A stretch of 5,745 nucleotides of DNA from the NCBI GenBank assembly GCA_903853185.1, contig CAINSX010000384.1:1-5745 (forward strand), read 5' to 3'. How positions within the stretch are numbered: the stretch's first letter is position 1; each line of letters opens with the position of its first letter. The notes below the pieces were generated by a model that saw only the letters and a program-made list of their open reading frames with translations, was not told the DNA's origin and made no database searches. Made by a program: the position numbers and the translations under genes. Positions 1 through 5,550 of this stretch are shown here, piece by piece. Source of the stretch: an uncultured Opitutia bacterium. Lineage in GTDB: Bacteria > Verrucomicrobiota > Verrucomicrobiia > Opitutales > UBA953.

Positions 1-836
1 CTTTCGACTTCGACGCCGCGGTTGATGGGGCCCGGGTGCATCACGATCGCCTCAGGCTTGAGCCAGGCGGCACGTTCGGCGTTGAGGCCGAACTGCGAGG
101 TGTATTCGCCGAGCGAAGGGAAGTGGGTGGTCGTCTGGCGCTCGTGCTGGATGCGCAGGAGCATCACCGCGTCGCAGTCCTTGAGGGCTTCCTTCAGGTC
201 ATGGACGATGCGGACCTGCGGGAAGGCTTCCTTCAGCGAGGCCGGGACGAGCGTCGCGGGGCCCGCGAGGGTGACCTGCGCGCCGAGCTTCGAGAGGCAG
301 AGGATGTTGGAGCGGGCGACGCGGCTGAAGAGGATGTCGCCGAGGATTGTGACCTTAAGGCCTTCGACCTTACCGAAGCGCTGGCGGAGCGTGAAGGCGT
401 CGAGTAGGGCCTGCGTCGGGTGTTCGTGGGCGCCGTCGCCGGCGTTGATCACTGAGATGTCGAGGACCGAGCCCAGGTAGCGGGCCGAGCCGGCGGAGGA
501 GTGGCGCATCACGATCGCGTCGACGCCCATCGCCCGGATGTTCATCGCCGTGTCGCGGAGGGTCTCGCCCTTCACGAGGGAGGAGGCCGTCGTGTTGATC
601 GAGACCACTTCTGCACCGAGCTTCTTGGCCGAGATTTCGAAGGCAGTGCGGGTGCGTGTGCTCGGTTCGAGGAAGAGGTTTACCACCGTGCGGCCCTTCA
701 TCAGGTCGAGGCCCTTGCCCGGCGCGAGAGCGGGCAGGAACTGGTCGGCCTGGCGGAAGAGCAGTTCGATCTCGGGGCGGGAAAGCTCCTCGATGCCGGT
801 CAGGTCTTTTTTCGTCCAGGTGTCTTGTGGGGCCAT
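1..836 (-). CDS. pyrB: Aspartate carbamoyltransferase catalytic chain (PyrB), C-terminus cut by window edge
   Basis: This enzyme condenses carbamoyl phosphate with L-aspartate to N-carbamoyl-aspartate, the committed step of de novo pyrimidine synthesis, in the cytoplasm. From the ATG at 836 the frame stays open for 278 codons to the left edge; family members are about 300-330 residues, so the last few dozen are missing. Family signatures are clear: the carbamoyl-phosphate loop FLEPSTRTRTAFE (residues 55-67), the 80s-loop Lys90 in SSLVKGETLRDT, HEHPTQALLD (137-146), GDILFSRVARSN (166-177), LRIQHERQ (227-234, aspartate-binding arginine) and HPGPINRG (267-274). Phe170 sits where many bacterial enzymes have His (GDI.HSR). 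No good ribosome binding site precedes the start; GGAA lies 9 bases upstream. trpA lies upstream on the same strand, but the 195-base gap with hairpins suggests separate control. The identification is very secure. Confidence 0.97.
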   Translation of the reverse strand, partial: MAPQDTWTKKDLTGIEELSRPEIELLFRQADQFLPALAPGKGLDLMKGRTVVNLFLEPSTRTRTAFEISAKKLGAEVVSINTTASSLVKGETLRDTAMNIRAMGVDAIVMRHSSAGSARYLGSVLDISVINAGDGAHEHPTQALLDAFTLRQRFGKVEGLKVTILGDILFSRVARSNILCLSKLGAQVTLAGPATLVPASLKEAFPQVRIVHDLKEALKDCDAVMLLRIQHERQTTTHFPSLGEYTSQFGLNAERAAWLKPEAIVMHPGPINRGVEVE

Positions 837-855
837 GCGGTGAGGTTCCGGTGGC

Positions 856-870
856 CCTAACGAGGTTAGG
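856..870. promoter_or_regulatory. Small perfect inverted repeat before pyrB
   Basis: CCTAAC-GAG-GTTAGG is a perfect 6-base inverted repeat with a 3-base spacer, ending 20 bases upstream of the pyrB start codon. In the pyrB leader RNA it would form a small hairpin, or in DNA it could be a protein site. The sequence shows only the symmetry; any regulatory role is inference. Confidence 0.35.
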
Positions 871-896
871 ACCATTGGGAAAGTGCGGAGGCAGGG

Positions 897-910
897 CCCT
901 TGGTCAAGGG
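897..910. promoter_or_regulatory. Inverted repeat containing a -35-like box upstream of pyrB
   Basis: CCCTTG-GT-CAAGGG is a perfect 6-base inverted repeat with a 2-base centre. Read on the minus strand it contains TTGACC (907 to 902), which matches a sigma70 -35 box at 5 of 6 positions. I see no good -10 box at the right distance, so this is only a candidate pyrB promoter or operator about 65 bases upstream of the start codon. Confidence 0.25.
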
Positions 911-924
911 ATTAGAGGACGGCG

Positions 925-1028
925 AAGGGGTAGGGGTGGGGGCAGGGGTAGGGGTGGGAGAGGACAAAAGGCAGAGAGCCCCTTGTTTTATTTAACTACC
1001 CCAACCCCTACCCCTGTCCCTACCCCTT
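925..1028. repeat. G-rich/C-rich long inverted repeat with G-quadruplex-type runs (trpA-pyrB spacer)
   Basis: The left arm (925-958) carries six runs of 3-5 G on the plus strand with 1-2-base linkers. The right arm (996-1028) is its near complement, with five such runs on the minus strand. Bases 925-935 pair perfectly with 1018-1028 (11 bp), and 943-955 pair perfectly with 1004-1016 (13 bp), separated by an uneven internal loop; the apical loop is about 40 bases. In a transcript reading out of trpA the G-rich arm comes first. The element begins 3 bases past the trpA stop codon and may act as a terminator or RNA-end structure, although no U-run follows it. It could also be a copy of a dispersed repeat. 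Confidence 0.75.
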
Positions 1029-1031
1029 GAA

Positions 1032-1823
1032 TTATTTAGCGAGTAACTCGCGGACCTTGGCGCCGATGGCGGCGGCGGCTTCGCCCTTCTTGTCCTTATG
1101 GGCGGCGACGACGTTCACGAGCGCGCTACCGACAACCACGCCGTCGGCGACCTTGGCGATGGCCTGGACGTGGGCGGCGGTGGAGACACCGAAGCCGACA
1201 CAGATGGGCAGGGAAGTGTGCTTACGGATCTCGGCGACAGCGGAGGAAAGATTGGCGGCCAGTTCGGAGCGCTCGCCGGTCACGCCTTCGCGCGAGACGT
1301 AGTAGATGAAGCCCGAGGCGTGCTTCGCGATGAGGCCGATGCGGGCGGGCGGCGTGGTCGGGGCCACGATGAAGATGTTGGCGAGGCCGTGCTTCTTCGA
1401 GGCCGCGATCAGCTCGTCGGCTTCCTCGGGCGGGCAGTCGAGGACGAGCAGGCCATCGGCTCCAGCTTCGCGGACCTTGGCGCAGTAGCTCTCGAGGCCG
1501 AACGAGAACAGCAGGTTATAATAGCAATAGAGCACGATCGGCTTGTCCGTGCCGGCGCGCACCGCGCGGAGCACATCGAGCAGGCCGTCGTAGGTCATGC
1601 CGCCTTCGAGGGCGCGCTGGGAGGCAAGCTGGTTCGTCAGACCGTCGGCGAGCGGGTCCGAGAAAGGCACGCCCACTTCGAGGACGTCGGCGCCGTTCTT
1701 GGCCAGGGAAAGGAGGATGGCCTTGGAGGTCTCGACGTCGGGGTCGCCGGCGCAGACGTAGCTCACGAAGGCCGGGCGGCCTTCGGCTTTGCAGCGGGCG
1801 AACGTCTGGGCTAAGCGATCCAT
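1032..1823 (-). CDS. trpA: Tryptophan synthase alpha subunit (TrpA)
   Basis: TrpA cleaves indole-3-glycerol phosphate to indole and glyceraldehyde-3-phosphate; indole is channelled to the TrpB subunit for the last step of tryptophan synthesis. The product is 263 residues, the usual length, and a TIM barrel. Catalytic Glu49 and Asp60 fall at the same numbers as in the E. coli enzyme, within LEVGVPFSDPLADG (48-61). GFIYYVSREGVTG (171-183), VGFGVS (209-214) and VGSALV (231-236) form the phosphate-binding end. The start at 1823 gives the classic N-terminus MDRLAQTFARCKAEGRPAFV; the frame is open further upstream to 2066, but that would run through the tRNA gene and is rejected. No Shine-Dalgarno is visible. 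No trpB or trpF is in the window: pyrB follows downstream and a divergent tRNA lies upstream, so this copy is apart from any trp operon neighbours on those sides. A rare TTA leucine codon is at 1044-1046. Confidence 0.97.
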   Translation of the reverse strand: MDRLAQTFARCKAEGRPAFVSYVCAGDPDVETSKAILLSLAKNGADVLEVGVPFSDPLADGLTNQLASQRALEGGMTYDGLLDVLRAVRAGTDKPIVLYCYYNLLFSFGLESYCAKVREAGADGLLVLDCPPEEADELIAASKKHGLANIFIVAPTTPPARIGLIAKHASGFIYYVSREGVTGERSELAANLSSAVAEIRKHTSLPICVGFGVSTAAHVQAIAKVADGVVVGSALVNVVAAHKDKKGEAAAAIGAKVRELLAK

Positions 1824-1927
1824 GCGCGGAAGGAAGCCGGGTTTGGTCGGGAGGGCAAGGCGAAGGCGAACGTGGCCCGCTTTCCCGGGTTGCCAATCGA
1901 GGTCACGTCCGCACTTTGGAGCCGTCG

Positions 1928-2008
1928 GCCCAAGTGGTGGAATGGTATACACATCAGACTTAAAATCTGCCGCCGAAAGGCTTACTGGTTCGAGTCCAGT
2001 CTTGGGCA
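1928..2008 (+). tRNA. tRNA-Leu (anticodon UAA)
   Basis: The gene is 81 bases and folds as a class II tRNA. Acceptor strands GCCCAAG (1928-1934) and CTTGGGC (2001-2007) pair fully, with discriminator A at 2008. The anticodon loop is CTTAAAA (1959-1965), with anticodon TAA at 1961-1963 reading UUA and UUG. The long variable arm contains GCC-GAAA-GGC, and the T arm is ACTGG-TTCGAGT-CCAGT. The 3' CCA is not encoded (CGA follows) and must be added after transcription. The outermost anticodon-stem pair (T1954 against C1970) is a mismatch; the other four pair. A terminator follows at 2021. Confidence 0.96.
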
Positions 2009-2020
2009 CGACACAACGAA

Positions 2021-2056
2021 ACAGGCCGCACGGGTGGTGCGGCCTGTCTTCCCGTT
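2021..2056 (+). terminator. Intrinsic terminator after tRNA-Leu
   Basis: A perfect 11-bp stem, ACAGGCCGCAC (2021-2031) and GTGCGGCCTGT (2037-2047), closes a 5-base loop, 12 bases past the tRNA end. It is followed by CTTCCCGTTT, a pyrimidine-rich tail with only modest T content. The position and stem strength suit a tRNA transcript terminator, but the tail is weaker than the textbook form. Confidence 0.65.
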
Positions 2057-2072
2057 TCCGGGACAAATAAGT

Positions 2073-2098
2073 CCAGAGTCCTAGCTACGGGACTCTGG
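2073..2098. terminator. Strong hairpin, possible terminator for the minus-strand genes
   Basis: CCAGAGTCC (2073-2081) and GGACTCTGG (2090-2098) form a perfect 9-bp stem with the 8-base loop TAGCTACG. On the minus strand the stem is followed by ACTTATTTGT, a T-rich stretch, so it could stop transcripts arriving from yhhQ, whose stop codon is about 215 bases upstream. On the plus strand it could back up the tRNA terminator. The loop and flanks resemble part of a preQ1-I riboswitch, but the A-rich 3' tail is missing and no plus-strand gene follows. Confidence 0.4.
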
Positions 2099-2312
2099 GG
2101 TCGGGTACGGAGAGTTTGAATCCTGATTCCGTTAGTCGCCCTCGCGACTGATGCGTCCTTTATAAGGGAGGCTCTTACCTGAGTGAAATTGACTGAGGGT
2201 GTTGTGCGGGTCCCCGGGTGTGTTGTCAACGGATTCTTCGAAACCCCCTGATAATATGACATGAATCCCGATTGGAGGCCGATAAAGGCCCTCTAAACGG
2301 GGTGCCGGCCGG
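2099..2312. other. Gene-free spacer with short hairpins
   Basis: The stretch between the tRNA-Leu terminator region and the 3' end of yhhQ has no credible coding frame. It holds short perfect hairpins: GAATC-CT-GATTC (2118-2129) and AGTCGC-CCTC-GCGACT (2134-2149). An imperfect stem, GAGGCC/GGCCCTC with one bulged base (2275-2293), could form in yhhQ mRNA just after its stop codon. No promoter with correctly spaced boxes was found on either strand. It could be plain spacer, a degenerate structural RNA or a small unrecognised RNA; the sequence alone does not decide. Confidence 0.4.
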
Positions 2313-3017
2313 TCAGCGCTTGAGGCTGAAGGGTGTGAAATCGGTGTCGGTGTCGAAGGTATCGACGCCTTCCGCCTGCTTCAGTTTCGCGCAGGCCCAG
2401 TAGGTGAACGGGGTCATGAGCACCTCGACGAGCACCTTGAACAGCCAGTTCGCGAGCATCACGGCGACGAGCGTCTGGGGGCTCCAGATACCGAGGAAGG
2501 CGAGCGGGTAGAAGATCAGGCTGTCGACGCCCTGGCCGATGAACGTCGAGCTGATGAAGCGCAGCCAGAGGTGGCGGCCTTGCGTGCGTACTTTGAGTTT
2601 CGCAAGGACGTACGAGTTAAGGAAGTCGCCCACGCAGAACGCGATGATTGAGCCGAGGGCGATGCGCCAGCCGCCGCCGAAGCAGGTGACGAGCGCGGGT
2701 TGCAGTTGCGCGCTGAAGGGTTCGTTCGGGCTAGCCGGGAGCGAGAGCACGACCCACGTCATGATCGTCGCGAAGAGCATCGCGCCGAAGCCGGCCCAGA
2801 TCACGCGGCGCGCCATCGCGTAGCCGTACACTTCGGTGAGGATGTCGCCGAAGAGATAAGACAGCGGGAAGAAGATGTTGCCTGCGCCGAAGTCCGTCGG
2901 CCCCAGGAAGGGGAAGTCCACCTGCACGACCTTCGCTGGACCGATGAGGTTCGAGCAGAGCAAGACCGCCACGAACGCTCCGAGGATGAGGTCGTAGTAG
3001 CGGAAGCTGCGGGTCAT
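2313..3017 (-). CDS. yhhQ: YhhQ-family queuosine precursor transporter
   Basis: This is a predicted inner-membrane protein of 234 residues, the usual size for the YhhQ/QPTR (VUT) family, which imports queuosine precursors such as preQ0 or preQ1 for tRNA modification. About six hydrophobic segments are visible, around residues 8-28, 44-66, 73-94, 116-138, 155-177 and 183-205. Family motifs are FPLSYLFGDILTEVYGY (50-66), GDFLNSYVLAKLK (130-142) and RFISSTFIGQGVDSLIF (153-169), with conserved charged residues inside the membrane segments. The tail after residue 210 is polar and acidic. The ATG at 3017 begins just ahead of the first membrane segment, and no Shine-Dalgarno is seen. It lies 53 bases after the SGNH hydrolase gene on the same strand, so it could share that transcript or use its own weak promoter. 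No preQ1 riboswitch is recognisable upstream. Substrate is inferred from family; family membership is secure. Confidence 0.93.
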   Translation of the reverse strand: MTRSFRYYDLILGAFVAVLLCSNLIGPAKVVQVDFPFLGPTDFGAGNIFFPLSYLFGDILTEVYGYAMARRVIWAGFGAMLFATIMTWVVLSLPASPNEPFSAQLQPALVTCFGGGWRIALGSIIAFCVGDFLNSYVLAKLKVRTQGRHLWLRFISSTFIGQGVDSLIFYPLAFLGIWSPQTLVAVMLANWLFKVLVEVLMTPFTYWACAKLKQAEGVDTFDTDTDFTPFSLKR

Positions 3018-3036
3018 CGTCGGTTAGGGTGAAAGG

Positions 3037-3067
3037 ATTATGCCCGTTCGCCAGCGGGGAGGGCGAA
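3037..3067 (-). promoter_or_regulatory. Possible yhhQ promoter with inverted repeat
   Basis: On the minus strand CATAAT (3042 to 3037) matches a -10 box at 5 of 6 positions and would start RNA about 13 bases before the yhhQ ATG. Just upstream, TTCGCC (3047-3052) and GGCGAA (3062-3067) form a perfect 6-base inverted repeat with a 9-base spacer, where a -35 box or operator would sit. No good -35 box is present, so confidence is low. Confidence 0.25.
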
Positions 3068-3070
3068 AAA

Positions 3071-4216
3071 TCAGCGGCCGAGGGCGGCCTTGAGGAAGGG
3101 CTCGAAGATGTCGGCCTGGCGGGTGAAGCCTAGGTCGCTGGCGTGGGAGCCGTCCGTGGCGCCGTCGCTATCGTCGCCGTAAAGATGGTCACCGGATACG
3201 TAGGACAGGCCCTTGACGCCTTCCTTCACGAGCTGGTCGTAGGCGGCCTTGAGCGCGGAGTGGTTGTCGTCGTGGTGCTTGCGGAGGGACGCCTTGAGCC
3301 AGGAGTCGGTATTGCGACGGTCTTCGACGAGAATGATCGGGGTGTCGGGGCGGGCGGCGCGGAGTTGCTTCACGAGGGGTGCGCACTTTTCCGTGACATC
3401 CTTCGGGCCCATGTTCGGGAGACAGTCGATCACGTAGGCGGCGGCGTCGATGCGCGTCAGGAAATCGCCGACGGCTTGATCCATGCGTCCGTTGCCGGAG
3501 AAGCCGAGGTTCACGACCGGCACGTCGAAGCGGCGTCCGAGGATGGCCGTGTGCACCATGCCGGGGCGACTGGCGCAGGCGCCGTGGGTGATCGAAGTGC
3601 CGTAGAAGACGACGGGCTTGGCGCGCGGCTTGAGGCCCTCGAACTTCTTGCCCTCGGTCACGCCGACGTTGAGGAATTCGACGCCGTTGTAGAGCGGGAG
3701 GTAGAGCGCGTATTCGCGTTCACCGGCGTCGAGGCCTTCGACGATGCGGACCTTCATTTCCTGGGTACCGGGGCGGACGACCTGCACCCAGCGCCACTTG
3801 CCATCCTGGTCGCGGGCGTAGAGGTCGAGGCCGCTGACGCCGGTGGCGGGCATGTGCGGCATCGCGAGCTGAGCCTTGGTGACCTTGTAATGTGCGTAGA
3901 TCGTCGTGGCGTCGGTGCGGAAGCGGAACATCTGGCCCGCGCTGTCGCGGCTCAGGCCCCAGACGGCGGGCGTGACCTTGCCGTCGGCCTCGGCGGGCAA
4001 GCGATCGAAGTAGCTCTTGCGCTCGGCGTCGGGGAAGGCACGGCCTTCGAGGTCGGTCTCGCGGACATCGTGCCACGAGATTTTCTCTTCCGGGCGCACG
4101 GCATAGCGATCGACGGCTTTAGGCGCGGCCTTGGCTGCCGGGGCTTTGGTTTCCTGGGCGAGGCCGACGGAGCCGGCGCACAGCAGGGCTGCGAGGAGGA
4201 GGGCGGAGGTCTTCAT
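3071..4216 (-). CDS. Exported SGNH/GDSL-type hydrolase with GxDLY N-terminal domain
   Basis: This 381-residue protein is predicted to be secreted to the periplasm or beyond. Residues 1-20 form a Sec signal peptide with likely cleavage after SVGLA, followed by an Ala/Lys/Pro-rich linker to about 35. The N-terminal half matches the GxDLY domain that precedes SGNH esterases, with its hallmark GLDLY at 129-133. The C-terminal half is a GDSL-3/SGNH hydrolase: FYGTSITHG with nucleophile Ser208, NLGFSGNGRMD (oxyanion Gly238), DCLPNM with Asn268, and DGSH with the Asp355/His358 pair. All catalytic blocks are intact, so an active serine esterase or acyl/acetyl-hydrolase is expected. The substrate is unknown; related proteins are often carbohydrate or cell-envelope deacetylases, but nothing here proves that. 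The start at 4216 gives the signal peptide. It lies 10 bases after the coiled-coil gene, which implies co-transcription. Confidence 0.88.
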   Translation of the reverse strand: MKTSALLLAALLCAGSVGLAQETKAPAAKAAPKAVDRYAVRPEEKISWHDVRETDLEGRAFPDAERKSYFDRLPAEADGKVTPAVWGLSRDSAGQMFRFRTDATTIYAHYKVTKAQLAMPHMPATGVSGLDLYARDQDGKWRWVQVVRPGTQEMKVRIVEGLDAGEREYALYLPLYNGVEFLNVGVTEGKKFEGLKPRAKPVVFYGTSITHGACASRPGMVHTAILGRRFDVPVVNLGFSGNGRMDQAVGDFLTRIDAAAYVIDCLPNMGPKDVTEKCAPLVKQLRAARPDTPIILVEDRRNTDSWLKASLRKHHDDNHSALKAAYDQLVKEGVKGLSYVSGDHLYGDDSDGATDGSHASDLGFTRQADIFEPFLKAALGR

Positions 4217-4226
4217 GTCTTAGAAA

Positions 4227-4853
4227 TTAGAGGGCGGTGCCGTGCGTCTGTGCGATCGTGCGGATGGCGGCGAGGGGCTTCTCGTATTCGTCGAGGGCGG
4301 CGACGTAGTCCTCGCGGGCCTTATCGGCGCGCTGGAACGCCGACTCCGTGGTCGACCTAGTCTTCTCGAGGTTCGACTGCGCTTTCGCTTCCATGTCTTC
4401 GGCGGAGGCGAGTGAAGCGGAGATGTTGCGAATCTGTTCCTGGATAAACTGGAGTTCGCGGACGTCGATGTTCGGCTGTGCGCGGAGTAGGGCGAGTTGG
4501 GAGCGGAGCGATTCGAGGCTGCGGCGGAGGCGGGTGACGCGGTCCGACTCGCGGGTGACAGCCAACTGCGCACGATGCACGAGTGCCTCGGCTTTGGCCT
4601 TGTCCTCGAGCGAGCGCTTATACTCGTCGAAGCGCAGCTTGGTCCGCGGGTAGTTGGCGGCGGACATAAGCTGGACCACGCCTTCTTTCGTCACGTAAGG
4701 CACCAGGTAGCGGCGGTTATCGATACGGAGAATATATTTCTCGCCCGGCTGGTCGTAGAGGATCGGCAGCGTCTGCGGCGCGTCCGGGTCGGCGGCCCAC
4801 GCCTGGGCGACCCCGAGCAGGAGTAGGTAGAGCAGGGCGGGGAGGACCTTCAC
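4227..4853 (-). CDS. Exported coiled-coil protein of unknown function
   Basis: I do not recognise this 208-residue protein. It begins with GTG; an in-frame stop lies 9 bases upstream and the next ATG is far inside, so GTG is the only sensible start, and it yields a good Sec signal peptide (residues 1-20, cleavage after AQAWA). Residues about 38-64 (GEKYILRIDNRRYLVPYV...) look like a small beta-rich segment. From about 72 to 192 the sequence is charged, Ala/Leu-rich and helical, with heptad-like spacing. It is broken at QPNID (126-130), which would suit a helical hairpin of two antiparallel coiled-coil arms. No membrane segment or enzyme motif is seen after the signal. It sits 31 bases after the TetR gene and 10 bases before the SGNH hydrolase gene. 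A periplasmic scaffold or partner of the hydrolase or the pump is possible but speculative. Confidence 0.8.
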   Translation of the reverse strand: MKVLPALLYLLLLGVAQAWAADPDAPQTLPILYDQPGEKYILRIDNRRYLVPYVTKEGVVQLMSAANYPRTKLRFDEYKRSLEDKAKAEALVHRAQLAVTRESDRVTRLRRSLESLRSQLALLRAQPNIDVRELQFIQEQIRNISASLASAEDMEAKAQSNLEKTRSTTESAFQRADKAREDYVAALDEYEKPLAAIRTIAQTHGTAL

Positions 4854-4884
4854 GAGGCTTTAGTATGGTCGACGGCGAAGGCAG

Positions 4885-5511
4885 TCAAACCGCCTTCTGG
4901 CGGACGGGTCGGCGGAGCCGGCGGCTTTCGATGTGCTGGGTGATGACCTTCTGGATGTCTTGGCGGACCGCCTGGCCGCTTTCATCGGCGAGCCAGAGCT
5001 TGAGCATGCCGGCGTAGAAACAGAACGTCTCGAGGGCGGCGAGCCGTGGGTCGAGTTCAGGGGCGATCAGTTTTTCCCGCGCGGCTTCCTCGTAGAGGGC
5101 GGTCGCCTCGGTCAGGAAGAGCGTGCCCGCCGACATCAGGTCTTTGCGCACGCCGGCGAATTCGCCGACGTATTCGCATTTCCAGAGCATGACCTCGTAG
5201 GTTTCGCGGGCTTGTTTGTCCTCGGCGAGACGTCGCAGCGCCTCGTGCAGGCCGCATTCGAGACGTCGGAGGGCGTCGCCCGACTTAAAATCAGCGAAGC
5301 GCAGCAGGATGCCCGTCTCTTGACGGACGGCCATGAAGAGGTCGGCCTTATTCCGGAAGTGCCAGTAGACCGCCCCGCGGGTCACGCCGGCTTCCTTCGC
5401 CACGTGATCCAGCGAGGTATTCGTGACCCCTTCGCGACTAAAGACCTGCCGGGCACATTCGACGATTCGGTGACGAGTCAGGGCGGCCTCTGCTTTGGTC
5501 TTGCGAGCCAT
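4885..5511 (-). CDS. AcrR-like TetR-family transcriptional repressor
   Basis: This cytoplasmic DNA-binding repressor of 208 residues is probably ligand-responsive and controls the divergent RND efflux genes. The N-terminus MARKTKAEAALTRHRIV closely resembles E. coli AcrR. The helix-turn-helix lies at about 32-52 (TSLDHVAKEAGVTRGAVYWHF region), followed by NKADLF typical of the AcrR/TtgR/MexZ group. The C-terminal part (about 80-195) fits the all-helical ligand-binding and dimerisation domain of that group. The ATG at 5511 gives the expected family N-terminus; no Shine-Dalgarno precedes it. Its start lies 24 bases from that of the divergent adaptor gene, and a perfect palindrome similar to the AcrR operator lies between them, so autorepression is likely. 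The class of protein is very secure; ligand and exact targets are inferred. Confidence 0.95.
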   Translation of the reverse strand: MARKTKAEAALTRHRIVECARQVFSREGVTNTSLDHVAKEAGVTRGAVYWHFRNKADLFMAVRQETGILLRFADFKSGDALRRLECGLHEALRRLAEDKQARETYEVMLWKCEYVGEFAGVRKDLMSAGTLFLTEATALYEEAAREKLIAPELDPRLAALETFCFYAGMLKLWLADESGQAVRQDIQKVITQHIESRRLRRPVRQKAV

Positions 5512-5528
5512 GGTGGGTCAAATAGATT
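5501..5528 (+). promoter_or_regulatory. Candidate promoter for the RND adaptor gene
   Basis: TTGCGA (5501-5506) and TAGATT (5523-5528) are each 4-of-6 matches to sigma70 boxes, 16 bases apart. RNA would start at about 5535, directly at the ATG of 5536, giving a leaderless mRNA. An alternative pair is TTGGTC (5495-5500) with TCAAAT (5518-5523), spacing 17. Both place the -35 box inside the repressor coding region. Weak boxes, so tentative. Confidence 0.35.
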
Positions 5529-5550
5529 TACATACATGTCTGTATGTAAA
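5521..5550 (-). promoter_or_regulatory. Candidate promoter for the TetR gene
   Basis: On the minus strand TTTACA (5550 to 5545, 5 of 6 against TTGACA) and TCTATT (5526 to 5521, 4 of 6) are 18 bases apart. The RNA start would fall about 5-8 bases before the ATG at 5511. The boxes lie in and beside the operator palindrome, so a bound repressor would block RNA polymerase directly. Confidence 0.4.

Noticed and set aside
22..1030. Several plus-strand open frames opposite pyrB and into the spacer
   Set aside because: They are antisense shadows of pyrB, whose own frame is unmistakable on the minus strand; the Gly/Arg-rich tail of one is just the G-run repeat translated.
1824..2066. N-terminal extension of trpA to an ATG at 2066
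   Set aside because: The extra 81 codons run through the antisense of tRNA-Leu and its terminator; the start at 1823 gives the normal TrpA N-terminus and places Glu49 and Asp60 at the standard positions.
2099..2190. Possible second tRNA on the minus strand
   Set aside because: Some tRNA-like strings are present, but no acceptor stem pairs, the D loop is too short, and neither the anticodon nor the T stem forms properly.
1960..2262. Minus-strand open frame of 100 codons over the tRNA-Leu region
   Set aside because: It contains the typical false translation of an antisense leucine tRNA and hairpin sequence; no family or codon signal supports it.
1928..2312. Integration site or mobile element at the tRNA-Leu 3' end
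   Set aside because: No repeated copy of the tRNA 3' end, integrase or transposase is present; the six-base GTCCAG repeat at 2071 is too short to mean anything.
3018..3070. preQ1 riboswitch upstream of yhhQ
   Set aside because: The 53-base gap lacks the aptamer's conserved loop and A-rich tail; only a weak -10 box and a 6-base inverted repeat are seen.
3143..4360. Long plus-strand open frame of 405 codons opposite the SGNH hydrolase and coiled-coil genes
   Set aside because: It is the antisense shadow of two well-supported genes in GC-rich DNA; its translation is a repetitive Gly/Ala/Val/Asp mix with no motif or family match.
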